Of a stretch of DNA of 52,565 nt, positions 21,320 through 34,763 are shown piece after piece. Source of the DNA: an uncultured Actinomycetes bacterium (lineage in GTDB: Bacteria > Actinomycetota > Actinomycetes > Nanopelagicales > Nanopelagicaceae). The DNA is taken from positions 1 through 52,565 of the forward strand of contig CAIQHM010000002.1 in the NCBI GenBank assembly GCA_903871555.1, read 5' to 3'. The notes below the pieces were generated by a model, which had not been told where the DNA came from, made no database searches, and was given only the letters and a program-made list of their open reading frames with translations. Each line of letters begins with the position of its first letter. Within the stretch, counting starts at the first letter, position 1. The translations under genes were made by a program, and so were the position numbers.

Positions 21320-22086
21320 TGAATGCAAAGCGCATTGTTATCAAAGTTGGATCTTCAACCCTTACGGGAAGCGCCGGTACATCACTAAATGGTCAAGCAG
21401 TTGCAAAGCTGGTTGATGCAGTCGCCGAATTAAAAAGCGCTGGCAAAGAAGTAATCGTTGTGACATCTGCTGCAATCGCTGCAGGTATGGCACCACTTGG
21501 ATTGACTGAGCGCCCAACAGATCTTGCAACCCAACAAGCATCTGCATCTGTAGGCCAAGGTTTATTGATTGCTAAATACAGCGAAGAATTTACTCGTCAC
21601 AATATTGTTTCTTCGCAAGTATTGGTAACCGGCGATGATTTATCTCGCGATTTGCATAAAGAAAATGCCAAGCGAACTTTGATGCGACTTTTAGAACTCG
21701 GTGTTGTCCCAATCATTAATGAGAACGATTCTGTCGGCACCGAAGAAATTCGTCTAGGCGACAACGATCGCCTTGCCGCACTTGTACTTCAACTCATTGG
21801 CGCAGATTTGTTGGTTTTAGTTTCAGACATTGATGCCCTTTATGATGCTCCGCCAACACAGGCTGGCAGCAATCGCATTGCAAAAGTCACCAATTTTGCA
21901 GAGTTAAAGGGAATTGAAATAGGAGGCGTAGGCGCTTCCGGAGTTGGCAGCGGGGGAATGGTCACAAAGATTCAGGCTGCCGAAATCGCAATCGCAAGCG
22001 GTGCAAATATGCTGCTAACTGATTTAGCACATCTTAGTGATGCACTATCTGGAAAAGATTTCGGAACGATTTTTACTTCTAATTAA
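21319..22086 (+). CDS. proB: Glutamate 5-kinase (short form, apparently without PUA domain)
   Basis: IVIKVGSSTLTG, NENDSVGTEEIRLGDNDRLAALVL and GGMVTKIQAAEIA; 255 aa. Confidence 0.93.
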   Translation: MNAKRIVIKVGSSTLTGSAGTSLNGQAVAKLVDAVAELKSAGKEVIVVTSAAIAAGMAPLGLTERPTDLATQQASASVGQGLLIAKYSEEFTRHNIVSSQVLVTGDDLSRDLHKENAKRTLMRLLELGVVPIINENDSVGTEEIRLGDNDRLAALVLQLIGADLLVLVSDIDALYDAPPTQAGSNRIAKVTNFAELKGIEIGGVGASGVGSGGMVTKIQAAEIAIASGANMLLTDLAHLSDALSGKDFGTIFTSN

Positions 22087-23239
22087 GTTTTTGCGATACC
22101 TCAAGCAAGACTTTTGCCGTCGAAACAGTCTCATCTAATCCAGTTGGGTTATCTGAAAGTTTCACAATTAATGTTCGAGTTTTTGGATTAACGAAAATGT
22201 ATTGACCGTGAAGTCCTTCGGCTTGGCTGATGCCAGGGAATGGATGCCAGACAAATGCGCCATAACCCCAATTGTGATCAAGTTTTGTTACTGGTGTTTC
22301 CATCCGCTTTAACCAGACTGGATCAATGATTTGTTTTGCACCCGCTTGTCCGCCATTTAACATTGCGAGTCCCACGCGAGCGTAATCTCTTGCAGTTGCA
22401 TTGAAGCAACAGAAAGTTTTCTCAGTGCCGCCAACGCGATCAACATTCCAGGTCGCCGGATATTTTGCACCAATTGGTTGCCAGACATTTTTGCTGAAGT
22501 AATCAGCAACAGTTGTACCGGTGATGGCTTTAATAATCATGCCAAGCATCTGGGTATCAACGCTGCGATATTCGGACTTTGAACCAGGTTCAAAGGCCAT
22601 CTTCCGATTGTGCTTCATGAACCAATCAATATCGGTAGTTGCATACATTTGGGCAATCGCAACGCCCCAACCAGAAGGACCAGTTGGATAATTATCTGAA
22701 ACTCCAACGCCGCTCTGCATATCTAGAAGTGATTGCACTGTTACGCGATCAAATGAGGTACCAGTCTTTAACTCTGGGAAATACTTAATAAAGGTGTCAC
22801 TCTCTTTTAATTTTCCTTGGGCAATTAATTGTCCCGCAATAATCGAGGTCATTGTTTTTGCTACAGAATATGAAGGAAGTTGTGATGATTCGCTGAAACC
22901 ATTTTTGTAATACTCGTAGGTGATTACGCCATTTCTAACTAATAAAAAGGCGTTGGTATTTGTGCGATCCAAGAAATCCTGCCACTTTATTTGCTTACCC
23001 TTCCAGGCGACGGTATCTGGCGCTGCTTCAGAACTTGTTGGCCATTCAATCGGAGTCGTTGATGGGGCAATGGTGTGCCAAGGCATAAGGGTCGGTGTTT
23101 TCGATGCTGGAGCCAATCCAAGTTTTATAGACGCTATCGGATTTGGATAATGAATAAATCTCGTGAAGCCAGTTAAGGCAACGGCAAGAGCGACAAGAAT
23201 AATTACGGTATTTCGCAGCACTAGCAATAAACGTCTCAT
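22079..23239 (-). CDS. Serine hydrolase (beta-lactamase/PBP4-like, class C family)
   Basis: SVAKTMTSI (SxxK) plus a C-terminal HGQY motif and an N-terminal TM segment; convergent 8-nt overlap with proB. Confidence 0.82.
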   Translation of the reverse strand: MRRLLLVLRNTVIILVALAVALTGFTRFIHYPNPIASIKLGLAPASKTPTLMPWHTIAPSTTPIEWPTSSEAAPDTVAWKGKQIKWQDFLDRTNTNAFLLVRNGVITYEYYKNGFSESSQLPSYSVAKTMTSIIAGQLIAQGKLKESDTFIKYFPELKTGTSFDRVTVQSLLDMQSGVGVSDNYPTGPSGWGVAIAQMYATTDIDWFMKHNRKMAFEPGSKSEYRSVDTQMLGMIIKAITGTTVADYFSKNVWQPIGAKYPATWNVDRVGGTEKTFCCFNATARDYARVGLAMLNGGQAGAKQIIDPVWLKRMETPVTKLDHNWGYGAFVWHPFPGISQAEGLHGQYIFVNPKTRTLIVKLSDNPTGLDETVSTAKVLLEVSQKLN

Positions 23240-23250
23240 GAGATAAGGGT

Positions 23251-23273
23251 ATGTTCCTCTAGGCTAGGAACAT
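23251..23273. promoter_or_regulatory. Inverted repeat ATGTTCCT-N7-AGGAACAT overlapping divergent promoters and the proA start
   Basis: Perfect 8-bp arms; contains plus-strand -10 TAGGCT (23260-23265), and its left edge abuts minus-strand -10 TACCCT (23251-23246). Confidence 0.5.
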
Positions 23274-24540
23274 GGAAGCCACCGCGATTATTAATCAACT
23301 TGCTGAAAAGGCAAGATTGGCTGCCCGCACTTTAATTGCGGCAAGTGATGGTGATCGCGTCGAAGCGCTTATTCGTATATCTGAGGAACTTGTCTCAAGT
23401 GAAGTCGAAATCTTGGCAGCAAACGCTAAAGATATGGCAAATGCCAAAGATGAAGGAATGAGCGAATCTATGCAAGATCGCTTGTTGTTAACGGCCGCCA
23501 GGGTTCATGGAATGTCCGATGGCGCCCGCCAAGTTTCAAAGATTCCTAGCCCACTTGGAAAAACCTTGCGCGAAAGTACTTTAGAAAATGGGCTACATCT
23601 AAAACAGATTTCCGTTCCTTTTGGTGTTGTTGGAATGGTTTATGAAGCTCGCCCAAATGTAACTGTTGATGCCGCAGTGATTTTACTTATGTCAGGAAAT
23701 GCTGCCTTACTTCGCGGGTCATCAAGTGCTGCTAATAGCAATGAAGTATTAGTAAATGTAATGCGCCGGGCTCTTACTAAAACAAATATTTCACCAGATG
23801 TAATTCAACTTGTGCCATCAAATGATCGTTCGACAGTGGCTGCATTGTTGCACGCACGGGGCAAGGTTGATCTAGTGATCCCACGGGGAAGTGCCGCACT
23901 AATTCGAACAGTCGTAGATGATTCAACAGTTCCAACAATTGAAACTGGCGCTGGTGTCTGCCATGTTTACATAGATTCTGAAGCGGATTTAGCAAAAGCG
24001 CTGCCAATCGTTTTGAATTCAAAGACTCATCGACCAAGTGTTTGCAATGCTGCCGAGACATTATTAGTCCATGAAAGCGTAGCTGCGAAATTCTTGCCAA
24101 TTGCACTAGCCGCACTGCGCGATGCAAAAGTAAAGTTGAATGTTGATAGCGCCGTAGTAAAAATTGCCCAAGCAAACAATATTGACGTGAGTATTGCTAA
24201 TGAGGCTAATTGGTCCACTGAATATAACGCGTTAGAAATGAATGTCGCCGTAGTTCCAAATTTATTGGCGGCATCAGACCACATTTCAAAGTATGGAACC
24301 AAGCACACCGAAGCAATCGTTACCGAATCACAAGCGAACGCTGCAAAATTTGTCGCCTTGAGTGATTGCGCTGCAGTAATGGTTAATGCATCGACAAGAT
24401 TTACTGATGGCGAACAGATGGGATTCGGCGCTGAAATCGGGATCTCAAATCAGAAGCTTCATGCCCGCGGCCCAATGGGTCTAGAACAGATGACCACGAC
24501 AACTTGGATTGTTACTGGCTCTGGCCAAATCCGCGCATAA
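23272..24540 (+). CDS. proA: Gamma-glutamyl phosphate reductase
   Basis: PFGVVGMVYEARPNVTVDAA...NAAETLLVH aldehyde dehydrogenase-fold ProA signature. Confidence 0.95.
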   Translation: MEATAIINQLAEKARLAARTLIAASDGDRVEALIRISEELVSSEVEILAANAKDMANAKDEGMSESMQDRLLLTAARVHGMSDGARQVSKIPSPLGKTLRESTLENGLHLKQISVPFGVVGMVYEARPNVTVDAAVILLMSGNAALLRGSSSAANSNEVLVNVMRRALTKTNISPDVIQLVPSNDRSTVAALLHARGKVDLVIPRGSAALIRTVVDDSTVPTIETGAGVCHVYIDSEADLAKALPIVLNSKTHRPSVCNAAETLLVHESVAAKFLPIALAALRDAKVKLNVDSAVVKIAQANNIDVSIANEANWSTEYNALEMNVAVVPNLLAASDHISKYGTKHTEAIVTESQANAAKFVALSDCAAVMVNASTRFTDGEQMGFGAEIGISNQKLHARGPMGLEQMTTTTWIVTGSGQIRA

Positions 24541-24583
24541 CTTCAATTTATAAGTAAGCACCTGCTCGCGATAAGGTTCGACT

Positions 24584-24880
24584 ATGGCCGCAATTTCTCG
24601 TGACGATGTCGCACACCTTGCAAAGCTGGCACGAGTTGAGATGACTCCAGACGAACTTGATCACATGGCCACCGAGCTTGATCAAATTTTAGGTGCTGTT
24701 AAGCGAGTTCAAGAAGTTGCTACTGCAGATATTCCACCAACGTCACATCCACTTTCGATGTCAAATATTTTTCGCGATGATGTTGTAAAGCCGAGTCTTA
24801 CAAATGAAGAAGCACTTTCAGGGGCACCTGCTAAAGCTGAAGAGCGCTTTAAGGTTCCACAAATTCTTGGTGAAGAATGA
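24584..24880 (+). CDS. gatC: Asp-tRNA(Asn)/Glu-tRNA(Gln) amidotransferase subunit C
   Basis: [22 protein letters not shown]; directly before gatA. Confidence 0.95.
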   Translation: MAAISRDDVAHLAKLARVEMTPDELDHMATELDQILGAVKRVQEVATADIPPTSHPLSMSNIFRDDVVKPSLTNEEALSGAPAKAEERFKVPQILGEE

Positions 24881-26379
24881 CAAATATTTATTCAACCGCT
24901 GCCGAAATGGCAAGCGCACTTGCTGCGAAAGAAATTTCTGCTGTTGATTTAACTAAGCAACACCTTGATCGGATTGCTTCTGTCGATGGAAAGCTTCATG
25001 CATTTCTACATGTCGACAGCGAAGGTGCGCTTGCTCAAGCCGAGGCGGTTGATGCAAAGCGTGCAAAGGGTGAAACACTTTCGCCATTGGCTGGGGTCCC
25101 AATTGCAGTTAAAGATATTTTGGCGCAAAAAGGCGTTCCAACAACTGCCGGTTCAAAGATTCTTGAAGGTTGGCGTCCACCATATGACTCAACAGTCGTT
25201 GCAAAGTTAAAGGCTGCTGGTGTTGTAATTCTAGGAAAAACCAATATGGATGAATTCGCGATGGGTTCATCAACTGAAAATTCTGCATATGGAACTACGC
25301 AAAATCCTTGGGACTTAACTAGAACTCCAGGTGGTTCAAGTGGTGGATCCGCTGCTGCTGTTGCTTCTTTTGAAGCACCACTTGCAATCGGAACAGATAC
25401 TGGTGGATCAATTCGCCAACCTGCTGCACTAACTGGAATCGTCGGGGTTAAGCCAACTTACGGCGGAGTTTCTCGTTACGGTGTAATTGCATATTCATCA
25501 AGCCTTGATCAAGTCGGACCTTTTGGTCGCACAGTTTTAGATACTGCTTTACTTCACGAAACAATTGCTGGACATGATGAACGCGATTCAACAAGTATAA
25601 ATGCTCCTGTTCCACAAGTTGTTGCTGCTGCAAAGCGTCTTGACGTTAAAGGTATGAAGATTGGTGTTATTAAAGAACTTAGTGGCTCTGGTTTTCAAGC
25701 TGGCGTGAGTGCACGAATTAGTGAATCGCTAGAACTTCTCGTCGCAGCCGGTGCAGAAATTGTTGAAGTATCTTGTCCTAACTTTGAATATGCCCTTGCC
25801 GCTTATTACTTAATTGCACCTTCAGAAGCCTCATCAAACCTGGCCCGCTTTGATTCAATGCGATATGGATTACGCGTTGGCGATGACGGAAGCAAAGGCG
25901 CCGAAGAAGTTATGAGTGCGACCCGCGAAGCTGGATTTGGCAAGGAAGTTAAACGTCGAATTATTCTTGGAACTTATGCCCTTTCATCTGGTTATTACGA
26001 TGCTTATTACGGATCAGCGCAGAAGGTGCGCACTTTGGTAAAACGTGATTTTGAAAGCGCATTTGCTAAGGCCGATGTTCTAGTTTCACCAGTAACACCA
26101 ACAACAGCATTTAAAATTGGCGAGAAGAGCAACGATCCAGTTGCGATGTATTTAAGTGATATTGCAACTATCCCAGTAAATATGGCTGGTATTGGTGGCA
26201 TGAGTCTTCCCGTTGGTCTTGCGGAAGAAGATGGACTTCCAGTTGGTCTTCAAATCATGGCGCCACTAATGCAAGATGATCGTTTCTATCGCGTTGGTGG
26301 AACTCTCGAAGCAGCGCTTCTTTCAAAGTGGGGTAAGCCAATTCTTTCAAACGCTCCAGATTTGATGGTGCAAAAATGA
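24877..26379 (+). CDS. gatA: Asp-tRNA(Asn)/Glu-tRNA(Gln) amidotransferase subunit A
   Basis: Amidase signature [27 protein letters not shown]. Confidence 0.97.
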   Translation: MTNIYSTAAEMASALAAKEISAVDLTKQHLDRIASVDGKLHAFLHVDSEGALAQAEAVDAKRAKGETLSPLAGVPIAVKDILAQKGVPTTAGSKILEGWRPPYDSTVVAKLKAAGVVILGKTNMDEFAMGSSTENSAYGTTQNPWDLTRTPGGSSGGSAAAVASFEAPLAIGTDTGGSIRQPAALTGIVGVKPTYGGVSRYGVIAYSSSLDQVGPFGRTVLDTALLHETIAGHDERDSTSINAPVPQVVAAAKRLDVKGMKIGVIKELSGSGFQAGVSARISESLELLVAAGAEIVEVSCPNFEYALAAYYLIAPSEASSNLARFDSMRYGLRVGDDGSKGAEEVMSATREAGFGKEVKRRIILGTYALSSGYYDAYYGSAQKVRTLVKRDFESAFAKADVLVSPVTPTTAFKIGEKSNDPVAMYLSDIATIPVNMAGIGGMSLPVGLAEEDGLPVGLQIMAPLMQDDRFYRVGGTLEAALLSKWGKPILSNAPDLMVQK

Positions 26380-27875
26380 CCCTTAATTACAAAGGTGCAA
26401 CAGAAAAATATGAGCCAACACTTGGCTTAGAAGTACACGTTGAATTAAATACAAATTCCAAGATGTTCTGCTCATGCGCAACGGAATTTGGAGCGGCACC
26501 AAATACGCAAACTTGTCCGGTCTGTCTCGGGCTTCCAGGTGCGCTTCCAGTTGTAAATGGCAAAGCAATCGAGAGCACAATCTTGATTGGCTTGGCACTG
26601 AACTGTTCAATCGCGCCGTATAGCCGCTTTGCTCGTAAGAATTACTTCTATCCAGATATGCCAAAGAATTTTCAAACTTCGCAGTACGACGAACCTATCT
26701 GCGTTGAAGGCTATCTAGATGTTGAAATTGAAACTGATGAAGGTCCTAAAGTATTTCGGGTAGAAATTGAACGCGTTCACATGGAAGAAGACACTGGCAA
26801 ATCACTGCATGTCGGTGGTTCTACTGGTCGAATTCATGGGGCCGAATATTCTTTGCTTGATTACAACCGAGCTGGAATTCCACTTGTTGAGATTGTTACC
26901 AAGATAATTCCAGGCACCGGCAAATATGCACCACAAGTTGCACGTGCATATGTAACGCAACTTCGCGACATTCTTCGCTCACTTGGTGTCAGCGATGTAA
27001 AGATGGAACAAGGTTCGCTTCGTTGCGATGCCAACGTTTCGCTTGCACCTATCGGAAGCGGATTACTTGGTACTCGAAGTGAAACTAAGAATGTGAATTC
27101 ACTCCGTTCAGTCGAGCGCGCACTTACCGGTGAAATTGAACGCCAAGCAAACCGCTTAGAAGCTGGCGAACGAATTATTCAAGAGACTCGTCACTTCCTA
27201 GAAGAGAGTGGCTTGACTCGTCCTGGTCGTTCTAAAGAGCAAGCCGAGGATTATCGTTATTTTCCAGAACCAGATTTAGTTCCAGTAACACCAGATGCAA
27301 AGTGGATTGAAGAACTTCGCGCAAAGTTGCCAGAAAATCCAGCCGATCGTCGCAAGCGTCTTCAGAAAGAGTGGAACGTTCCGGATTCTGAAATGACTTC
27401 ACTTATAAATGCCGAACTCGTTGATGTTGTTGAAGAGACCATCAAACTTGGGGCCGAACCAACACGTGCTCGTACTTGGTGGCTTGGAGAAATTTCACGT
27501 CTTGCAAATGAGAAAGAAGTTGCACCAACTTCGCTGATCACAACTGTTTTTGTTGCAGAGATAATTGCCTTAATAACTAGCGGAGATCTAACAGATAAAT
27601 TAGCCCGCCAAGTTGTTGAAGGTGTTGTAAATGGTGAAGGTTCACCAGCAGAAGTTATTGAAAAGCGCGGGCTAAAAGTTGTCTCCGATGATTCAGCTTT
27701 GATGGTTGCAATCGAAGCGGCAATCGCAGCCCAACCAGATACTGCCGAACGAATTCGTGGCGGCAATATTCCGGCAGCAGGCGCACTTATTGGCGCAGTT
27801 ATGAAAGCGACTGGCGGCCAAGCTGATGCTGCAAAGGTTCGTGAATTATTATTGAAGCACCTAGGTCAGGGATAG
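26376..27875 (+). CDS. gatB: Asp-tRNA(Asn)/Glu-tRNA(Gln) amidotransferase subunit B
   Basis: [16 protein letters not shown]...[15 protein letters not shown] and [10 protein letters not shown]. Confidence 0.97.
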   Translation: MTLNYKGATEKYEPTLGLEVHVELNTNSKMFCSCATEFGAAPNTQTCPVCLGLPGALPVVNGKAIESTILIGLALNCSIAPYSRFARKNYFYPDMPKNFQTSQYDEPICVEGYLDVEIETDEGPKVFRVEIERVHMEEDTGKSLHVGGSTGRIHGAEYSLLDYNRAGIPLVEIVTKIIPGTGKYAPQVARAYVTQLRDILRSLGVSDVKMEQGSLRCDANVSLAPIGSGLLGTRSETKNVNSLRSVERALTGEIERQANRLEAGERIIQETRHFLEESGLTRPGRSKEQAEDYRYFPEPDLVPVTPDAKWIEELRAKLPENPADRRKRLQKEWNVPDSEMTSLINAELVDVVEETIKLGAEPTRARTWWLGEISRLANEKEVAPTSLITTVFVAEIIALITSGDLTDKLARQVVEGVVNGEGSPAEVIEKRGLKVVSDDSALMVAIEAAIAAQPDTAERIRGGNIPAAGALIGAVMKATGGQADAAKVRELLLKHLGQG

Positions 27876-27883
27876 GAAATCAG

Positions 27884-29560
27884 ATGAGCAATTCCATGAA
27901 GCCTCGTTCCGGTTTAGTAACTGATGGAATGGAACGTGCACCAGCACGTGGCATGTTGCGTGCAGTTGGAATGGGCGACGAGGATTGGGTCAAGCCACAA
28001 ATTGGTATTGCATCTTCTTGGAATGAAATAACACCATGCAACCTCTCACTCGACCGTTTAGCTAAGGCTTCTCGCAAAGGTGTAATCGATGCCGGCGGAT
28101 TCCCAATGCAGTTCGGAACTATTTCTGTTTCAGATGGAATTTCTATGGGTCACGAAGGAATGCACTTCTCACTTGTGTCACGCGAAGTTATTGCAGATTC
28201 TGTTGAAACAGTTATGCAGGCCGAACGTTTAGATGGCATGGTTACATTTGCTGGTTGTGATAAATCACTTCCGGGCATGATGATGGCAGCGGCTCGTATC
28301 GATGTGGCATCAGTATTTGTTTATGCCGGAACAACTTTGGCTGGCTCTGTTGATGGTAAAGATGTAACGATCATTGATGCCTTTGAAGCCGTAGGTGCTT
28401 GTGCTCGCGGATTAATTTCACAAGAGCAAGTAGATAAAATTGAACGTGCTATCTGTCCGGGCGAAGGTGCTTGTGGTGGCATGTATACCGCCAACACAAT
28501 GGCCGCTGTCGGTGAAGCAATCGGACTTTCACTTCCAGGTTCGGCATCTCCCGCAGCAGTCGATCGTCGTCGCGATGATTACGCAGTTCAAGCTGGTGCC
28601 GCAGTTGTTGAATTAATTCGCAAGGGAATCACAACCCGCCAAATCTTGACTAAGAAGGCATTTGAAAATGCAATCACAGTTGTTATGGCACTTGGTGGTT
28701 CAACTAACGCGGTCTTGCATCTACTCGCAATCGCAAATGAAGCCGAAGTCGATTTAACACTTGAAGATTTTCACCGCATCGGTTCTAAGGTTCCGCTACT
28801 TGGCGACCTAAAACCATTTGGAAAATATGTTATGACTGATATTGATCGGGTAGGTGGAATTCCTGTTGTTCTTCGCGCACTTCTAGATGCTGGTTTATTG
28901 CATGGCGATTGTTTGACAGTTACTGGTAAAACTATGGCCGAAAACTTGGCCGACATCACACCACTTGATCCAGATGGCGAAGTTCTTCATGCAATTAAGT
29001 CGCCGCTTTCAACCGCAGTTGGAATCACAATTCTTGGCGGATCACTTGCTCCAGAAGGTGCTGTCTGCAAAACCGCTGGTATAGGTGTTGAAAAATTTGA
29101 AGGACCAGCGCGAGTATTTGAACGAGAGCAAGCCGCGATGGAAGCACTTGAAAATGGAACAATCAAGGCTGGTGATGTAGTTGTTATTCGTTATGAAGGT
29201 CCAAAGGGCGGACCAGGAATGCGCGAAATGTTAATGATTACTGGTGCGATAAAAGGCGCTGGACTTGGTAAATCAACCTTGCTATTAACTGATGGTCGAT
29301 TCAGCGGTGGAAGTACTGGGCTTTGCGTTGGCCATGTTGCACCAGAAGCAGTTGATGGCGGGCCGATTGCATTTATAAAAGATGGCGATTTAATTCGCAT
29401 TGACACTATTGCGCGGACCCTAGATCTCTTGGTCGATGACGCAGAAATGACAGAACGCCGGAAGCATTTCAATCCAATTCCACATAAATACAAGCGCGGA
29501 GTATTGGCGAAATATTCCAAGGTCGTGGGTTCGGCATCAAAGGGCGCAGTCTGCGGTTAA
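27884..29560 (+). CDS. ilvD: Dihydroxy-acid dehydratase
   Basis: [44 protein letters not shown]. Confidence 0.96.
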   Translation: MSNSMKPRSGLVTDGMERAPARGMLRAVGMGDEDWVKPQIGIASSWNEITPCNLSLDRLAKASRKGVIDAGGFPMQFGTISVSDGISMGHEGMHFSLVSREVIADSVETVMQAERLDGMVTFAGCDKSLPGMMMAAARIDVASVFVYAGTTLAGSVDGKDVTIIDAFEAVGACARGLISQEQVDKIERAICPGEGACGGMYTANTMAAVGEAIGLSLPGSASPAAVDRRRDDYAVQAGAAVVELIRKGITTRQILTKKAFENAITVVMALGGSTNAVLHLLAIANEAEVDLTLEDFHRIGSKVPLLGDLKPFGKYVMTDIDRVGGIPVVLRALLDAGLLHGDCLTVTGKTMAENLADITPLDPDGEVLHAIKSPLSTAVGITILGGSLAPEGAVCKTAGIGVEKFEGPARVFEREQAAMEALENGTIKAGDVVVIRYEGPKGGPGMREMLMITGAIKGAGLGKSTLLLTDGRFSGGSTGLCVGHVAPEAVDGGPIAFIKDGDLIRIDTIARTLDLLVDDAEMTERRKHFNPIPHKYKRGVLAKYSKVVGSASKGAVCG

Positions 29561-29598
29561 TTCTTTAGTTTTAAATAGTGAGATAGGCAACTTAGGGG

Positions 29599-29627
29599 TT
29601 GACCAAATGCAAAGGGCAGGGGAGAAT
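29599..29627 (+). promoter_or_regulatory. Predicted ilvB promoter (-35 TTGACC, 17 bp, -10 GAGAAT)
   Basis: TTGACC 29599-29604 and GAGAAT 29622-29627; -10 ends 6 nt before the leader-peptide ATG. Confidence 0.45.
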
Positions 29628-29633
29628 TACGGC

Positions 29634-29672
29634 ATGACTTCAGTCGTGGTAATTGGTGAGCGCACGCTCTAG
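29634..29672 (+). CDS. ilvB leader peptide MTSVVVIGERTL
   Basis: Short ORF with consecutive Val-Val-Val-Ile codons and a terminal Leu, followed by hairpins and a terminator before ilvB. Confidence 0.75.
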   Translation: MTSVVVIGERTL

Positions 29673-29726
29673 TGAATAACTAGTCCGTGTGCTACCCCTC
29701 AGTGGAAACTGAGGGGTTTCTCATTT
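29655..29726 (+). promoter_or_regulatory. Branched-chain amino acid transcription attenuator (antiterminator plus terminator hairpins)
   Basis: AGCGCACG(29659-66)/CGTGTGCT(29686-93), extendable by GGT(29655-57)/ACC(29694-96); terminator CCCCTCAGT-GGAA-ACTGAGGGG (29695-29716) with TTTCTCATTT tail. Confidence 0.75.
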
Positions 29727-29761
29727 ATCGAGTGATTAATTAATAGAGAAGGGAGATGAAC

Positions 29762-31507
29762 ATGAGTGAATCAACAAAGATGACGGGGGCAAGTGCACTC
29801 GTGAAAGCGTTAGAAGCTTCTGGCGTCGATGTCATGTTCGGTATCCCTGGTGGCGCAATTCTTCCGGCGTACGATCCAATTTTTGATAGCAAGATTCGCC
29901 ACATATTAGTTAGACACGAACAAGGTGCGGGCCACGCTGCTACTGGTTATGCGCAAGCAACTGGTCGCGTTGGTGTTTGCATGGCGACTTCAGGTCCAGG
30001 CGCTACTAACTTAGTTACACCTCTTGCAGATGCGCAGATGGATTCGGTCCCAATTGTTGCGATCACAGGTCAAGTTGCATCAGGTGCAATCGGAACCGAT
30101 GCATTCCAAGAGGCAGATATTCGTGGAATCACAATGCCTGTCACTAAACATTCATTTCTTGTAACCGATCCTGCAGATATCGCGCGCAGCATCGCTGAAG
30201 CATTTCATATCGCAAGTACTGGACGCCCTGGCGCTGTACTTGTTGATATTGCGAAAGATGCGCTGCAAATGCAGACTGAATTTAATTATCCAAAGTCAAT
30301 AAATCTTGGTGGATATCATCCAAGGATGGATGCAACTCCAGAATCAATTCGTGATGCTGCCGCCCTTATCGCACAATCTAAAGCACCAGTTCTTTACGTT
30401 GGCGGTGGCGCAATAAAGGCTGATGCGCATAAAGAACTCTTGAAACTTGCCGAACTTACTGGTGCGCCAGTTGTTACAACGCTTATGGCACGTGGCGCAT
30501 TTCCAGATTCACATCCACAACATCTTGGCATGCCAGGTATGCACGGAACTGTTGCGGCTGTAACAGCGCTACAAAAGGCAGATTTATTAATCACACTTGG
30601 CGCACGTTTCGATGATCGTGTTACTGGAAAACTTTCTACCTTCGCACAAAATGCCAAGATAATTCACGCTGATATTGATCCTGCTGAAATTGGCAAGAAT
30701 CGTCGCGCAGATGTCGCATTGATTGGTGATTTACGATTAACAATTGATGCCTTAATCCCAGCGATCAAAAACGAATTTAAGAAGAGCCAACCGGATATCT
30801 CAGCATGGGTTAAGCAGGCATATAGCTGGCGTTCTAGATTCCCATTGGGATATGACCACCCAACCGATGGCAGCGTTTCACCACAATATGTAATTGAACG
30901 AATCGGAAAACTCTCCGGTCCTGATGCAATTTATGTTGCAGGTGTTGGTCAACATCAAATGTGGGCATCACAATTTGTTTCATACGAGAAACCAAGAACT
31001 TGGTTGAACTCAGGTGGCCTCGGAACAATGGGCTACGCGGTTCCGGCTGCAATGGGCGCAAAAGTTGGCGCACCAGACACAACTGTTTGGGCAATCGATG
31101 GCGATGGTTGTTTCCAGATGACAAATCAAGAGTTAGTAACTTGTGCGCTAAATAATATTCCGATCAAGGTTGCAGTTATCAATAACGAAAGTTTGGGAAT
31201 GGTTCGTCAGTGGCAGACCCTGTTCTACAACGAGCGTTATTCAAATACCCAATTACATTCAAAGCGAATCCCTGATTTCGCAAAACTTGCTGATGCAATG
31301 GGTTGCGTTGGCTTAACTTGTGATTCAACTGATGATGTAGATAAGACAATCGCAAAGGCGATGGAGATTAACGATCGCCCAGTTGTTGTTGACTTTAGTG
31401 TTCACAAAGATGCCATGGTTTGGCCGATGGTTGCTGCCGGAACTTCAAATGATGAAATCGTAAATGCCCGTTCCCTTGCACCTATCTGGGATTCACAGGA
31501 GCTATAA
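29762..31507 (+). CDS. ilvB: Acetolactate synthase large subunit
   Basis: ThDP enzyme: [43 protein letters not shown] gaagggag favours ATG 29762 over 29756. Confidence 0.95.
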   Translation: MSESTKMTGASALVKALEASGVDVMFGIPGGAILPAYDPIFDSKIRHILVRHEQGAGHAATGYAQATGRVGVCMATSGPGATNLVTPLADAQMDSVPIVAITGQVASGAIGTDAFQEADIRGITMPVTKHSFLVTDPADIARSIAEAFHIASTGRPGAVLVDIAKDALQMQTEFNYPKSINLGGYHPRMDATPESIRDAAALIAQSKAPVLYVGGGAIKADAHKELLKLAELTGAPVVTTLMARGAFPDSHPQHLGMPGMHGTVAAVTALQKADLLITLGARFDDRVTGKLSTFAQNAKIIHADIDPAEIGKNRRADVALIGDLRLTIDALIPAIKNEFKKSQPDISAWVKQAYSWRSRFPLGYDHPTDGSVSPQYVIERIGKLSGPDAIYVAGVGQHQMWASQFVSYEKPRTWLNSGGLGTMGYAVPAAMGAKVGAPDTTVWAIDGDGCFQMTNQELVTCALNNIPIKVAVINNESLGMVRQWQTLFYNERYSNTQLHSKRIPDFAKLADAMGCVGLTCDSTDDVDKTIAKAMEINDRPVVVDFSVHKDAMVWPMVAAGTSNDEIVNARSLAPIWDSQEL

Positions 31508-31508
31508 A

Positions 31509-32063
31509 ATGACACAATCACATCCAGACGCACCTTCATCTTCAACTTCTGTTTCAAAGACTCGCACGCTATCTGTCTTAGTTGAGAACAGTCCTGGCGT
31601 ACTTGCACGTATCTCTTCGCTATTTTCACGTCGTGGCTACAACATCGATTCGTTAGCGGTTGGACCAACAGAAAACCCTAACTTTTCACGGATGACTATT
31701 GTTATCAATGTTGAAGATCACGCACTCGAACAAGTAATTGCGCAATTAGATAAGTTAATTAACGTAATTAGCATCACTGAACTCGACCCGGTTGTTTCAG
31801 TGCAACGCGAACTTCTCTTGGTTAAAGTTTCAACCGATGAGAAAACTCGCTCTCAAGTTCTGGAAACTGTTCAACTTTTCCGCGCCAAAGTCGTGGATGT
31901 TGCACAAGATGCGGTGACAATCGAGGCCACGGGCAATACTGAGAAAATTTCGGCTCTACTTCGCGTCCTTGAGCCATATGGGATCCTCGAACTCGTCCAA
32001 TCAGGCTTGGTTGCGATGTCTCGAGGGCTAAAACCAGGCTCGATTTCAGAAGATAAGAAATAA
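31509..32063 (+). CDS. ilvN: Acetolactate synthase small (regulatory) subunit
   Basis: ACT domain LSVLVENSPGVLARISSLFSRRGYNIDSLAVG; the 31464 start overlaps ilvB, ATG 31509 preferred. Confidence 0.94.
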   Translation: MTQSHPDAPSSSTSVSKTRTLSVLVENSPGVLARISSLFSRRGYNIDSLAVGPTENPNFSRMTIVINVEDHALEQVIAQLDKLINVISITELDPVVSVQRELLLVKVSTDEKTRSQVLETVQLFRAKVVDVAQDAVTIEATGNTEKISALLRVLEPYGILELVQSGLVAMSRGLKPGSISEDKK

Positions 32064-32096
32064 AAAATAGGCTTACCCAATATCTACACAAGCTAA

Positions 32097-34752
<2,656 letters not shown>

Positions 34753-34763
34753 GTTAGGTAACC

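Noticed and set aside
29591-29599. CTTAGGGGT as antiterminator partner of the ACCCCTCAG terminator arm upstream of ilvB
   Set aside because: Pairs with only one mismatch but overlaps or precedes the predicted -35 box; under the preferred TSS it would not be in the transcript.
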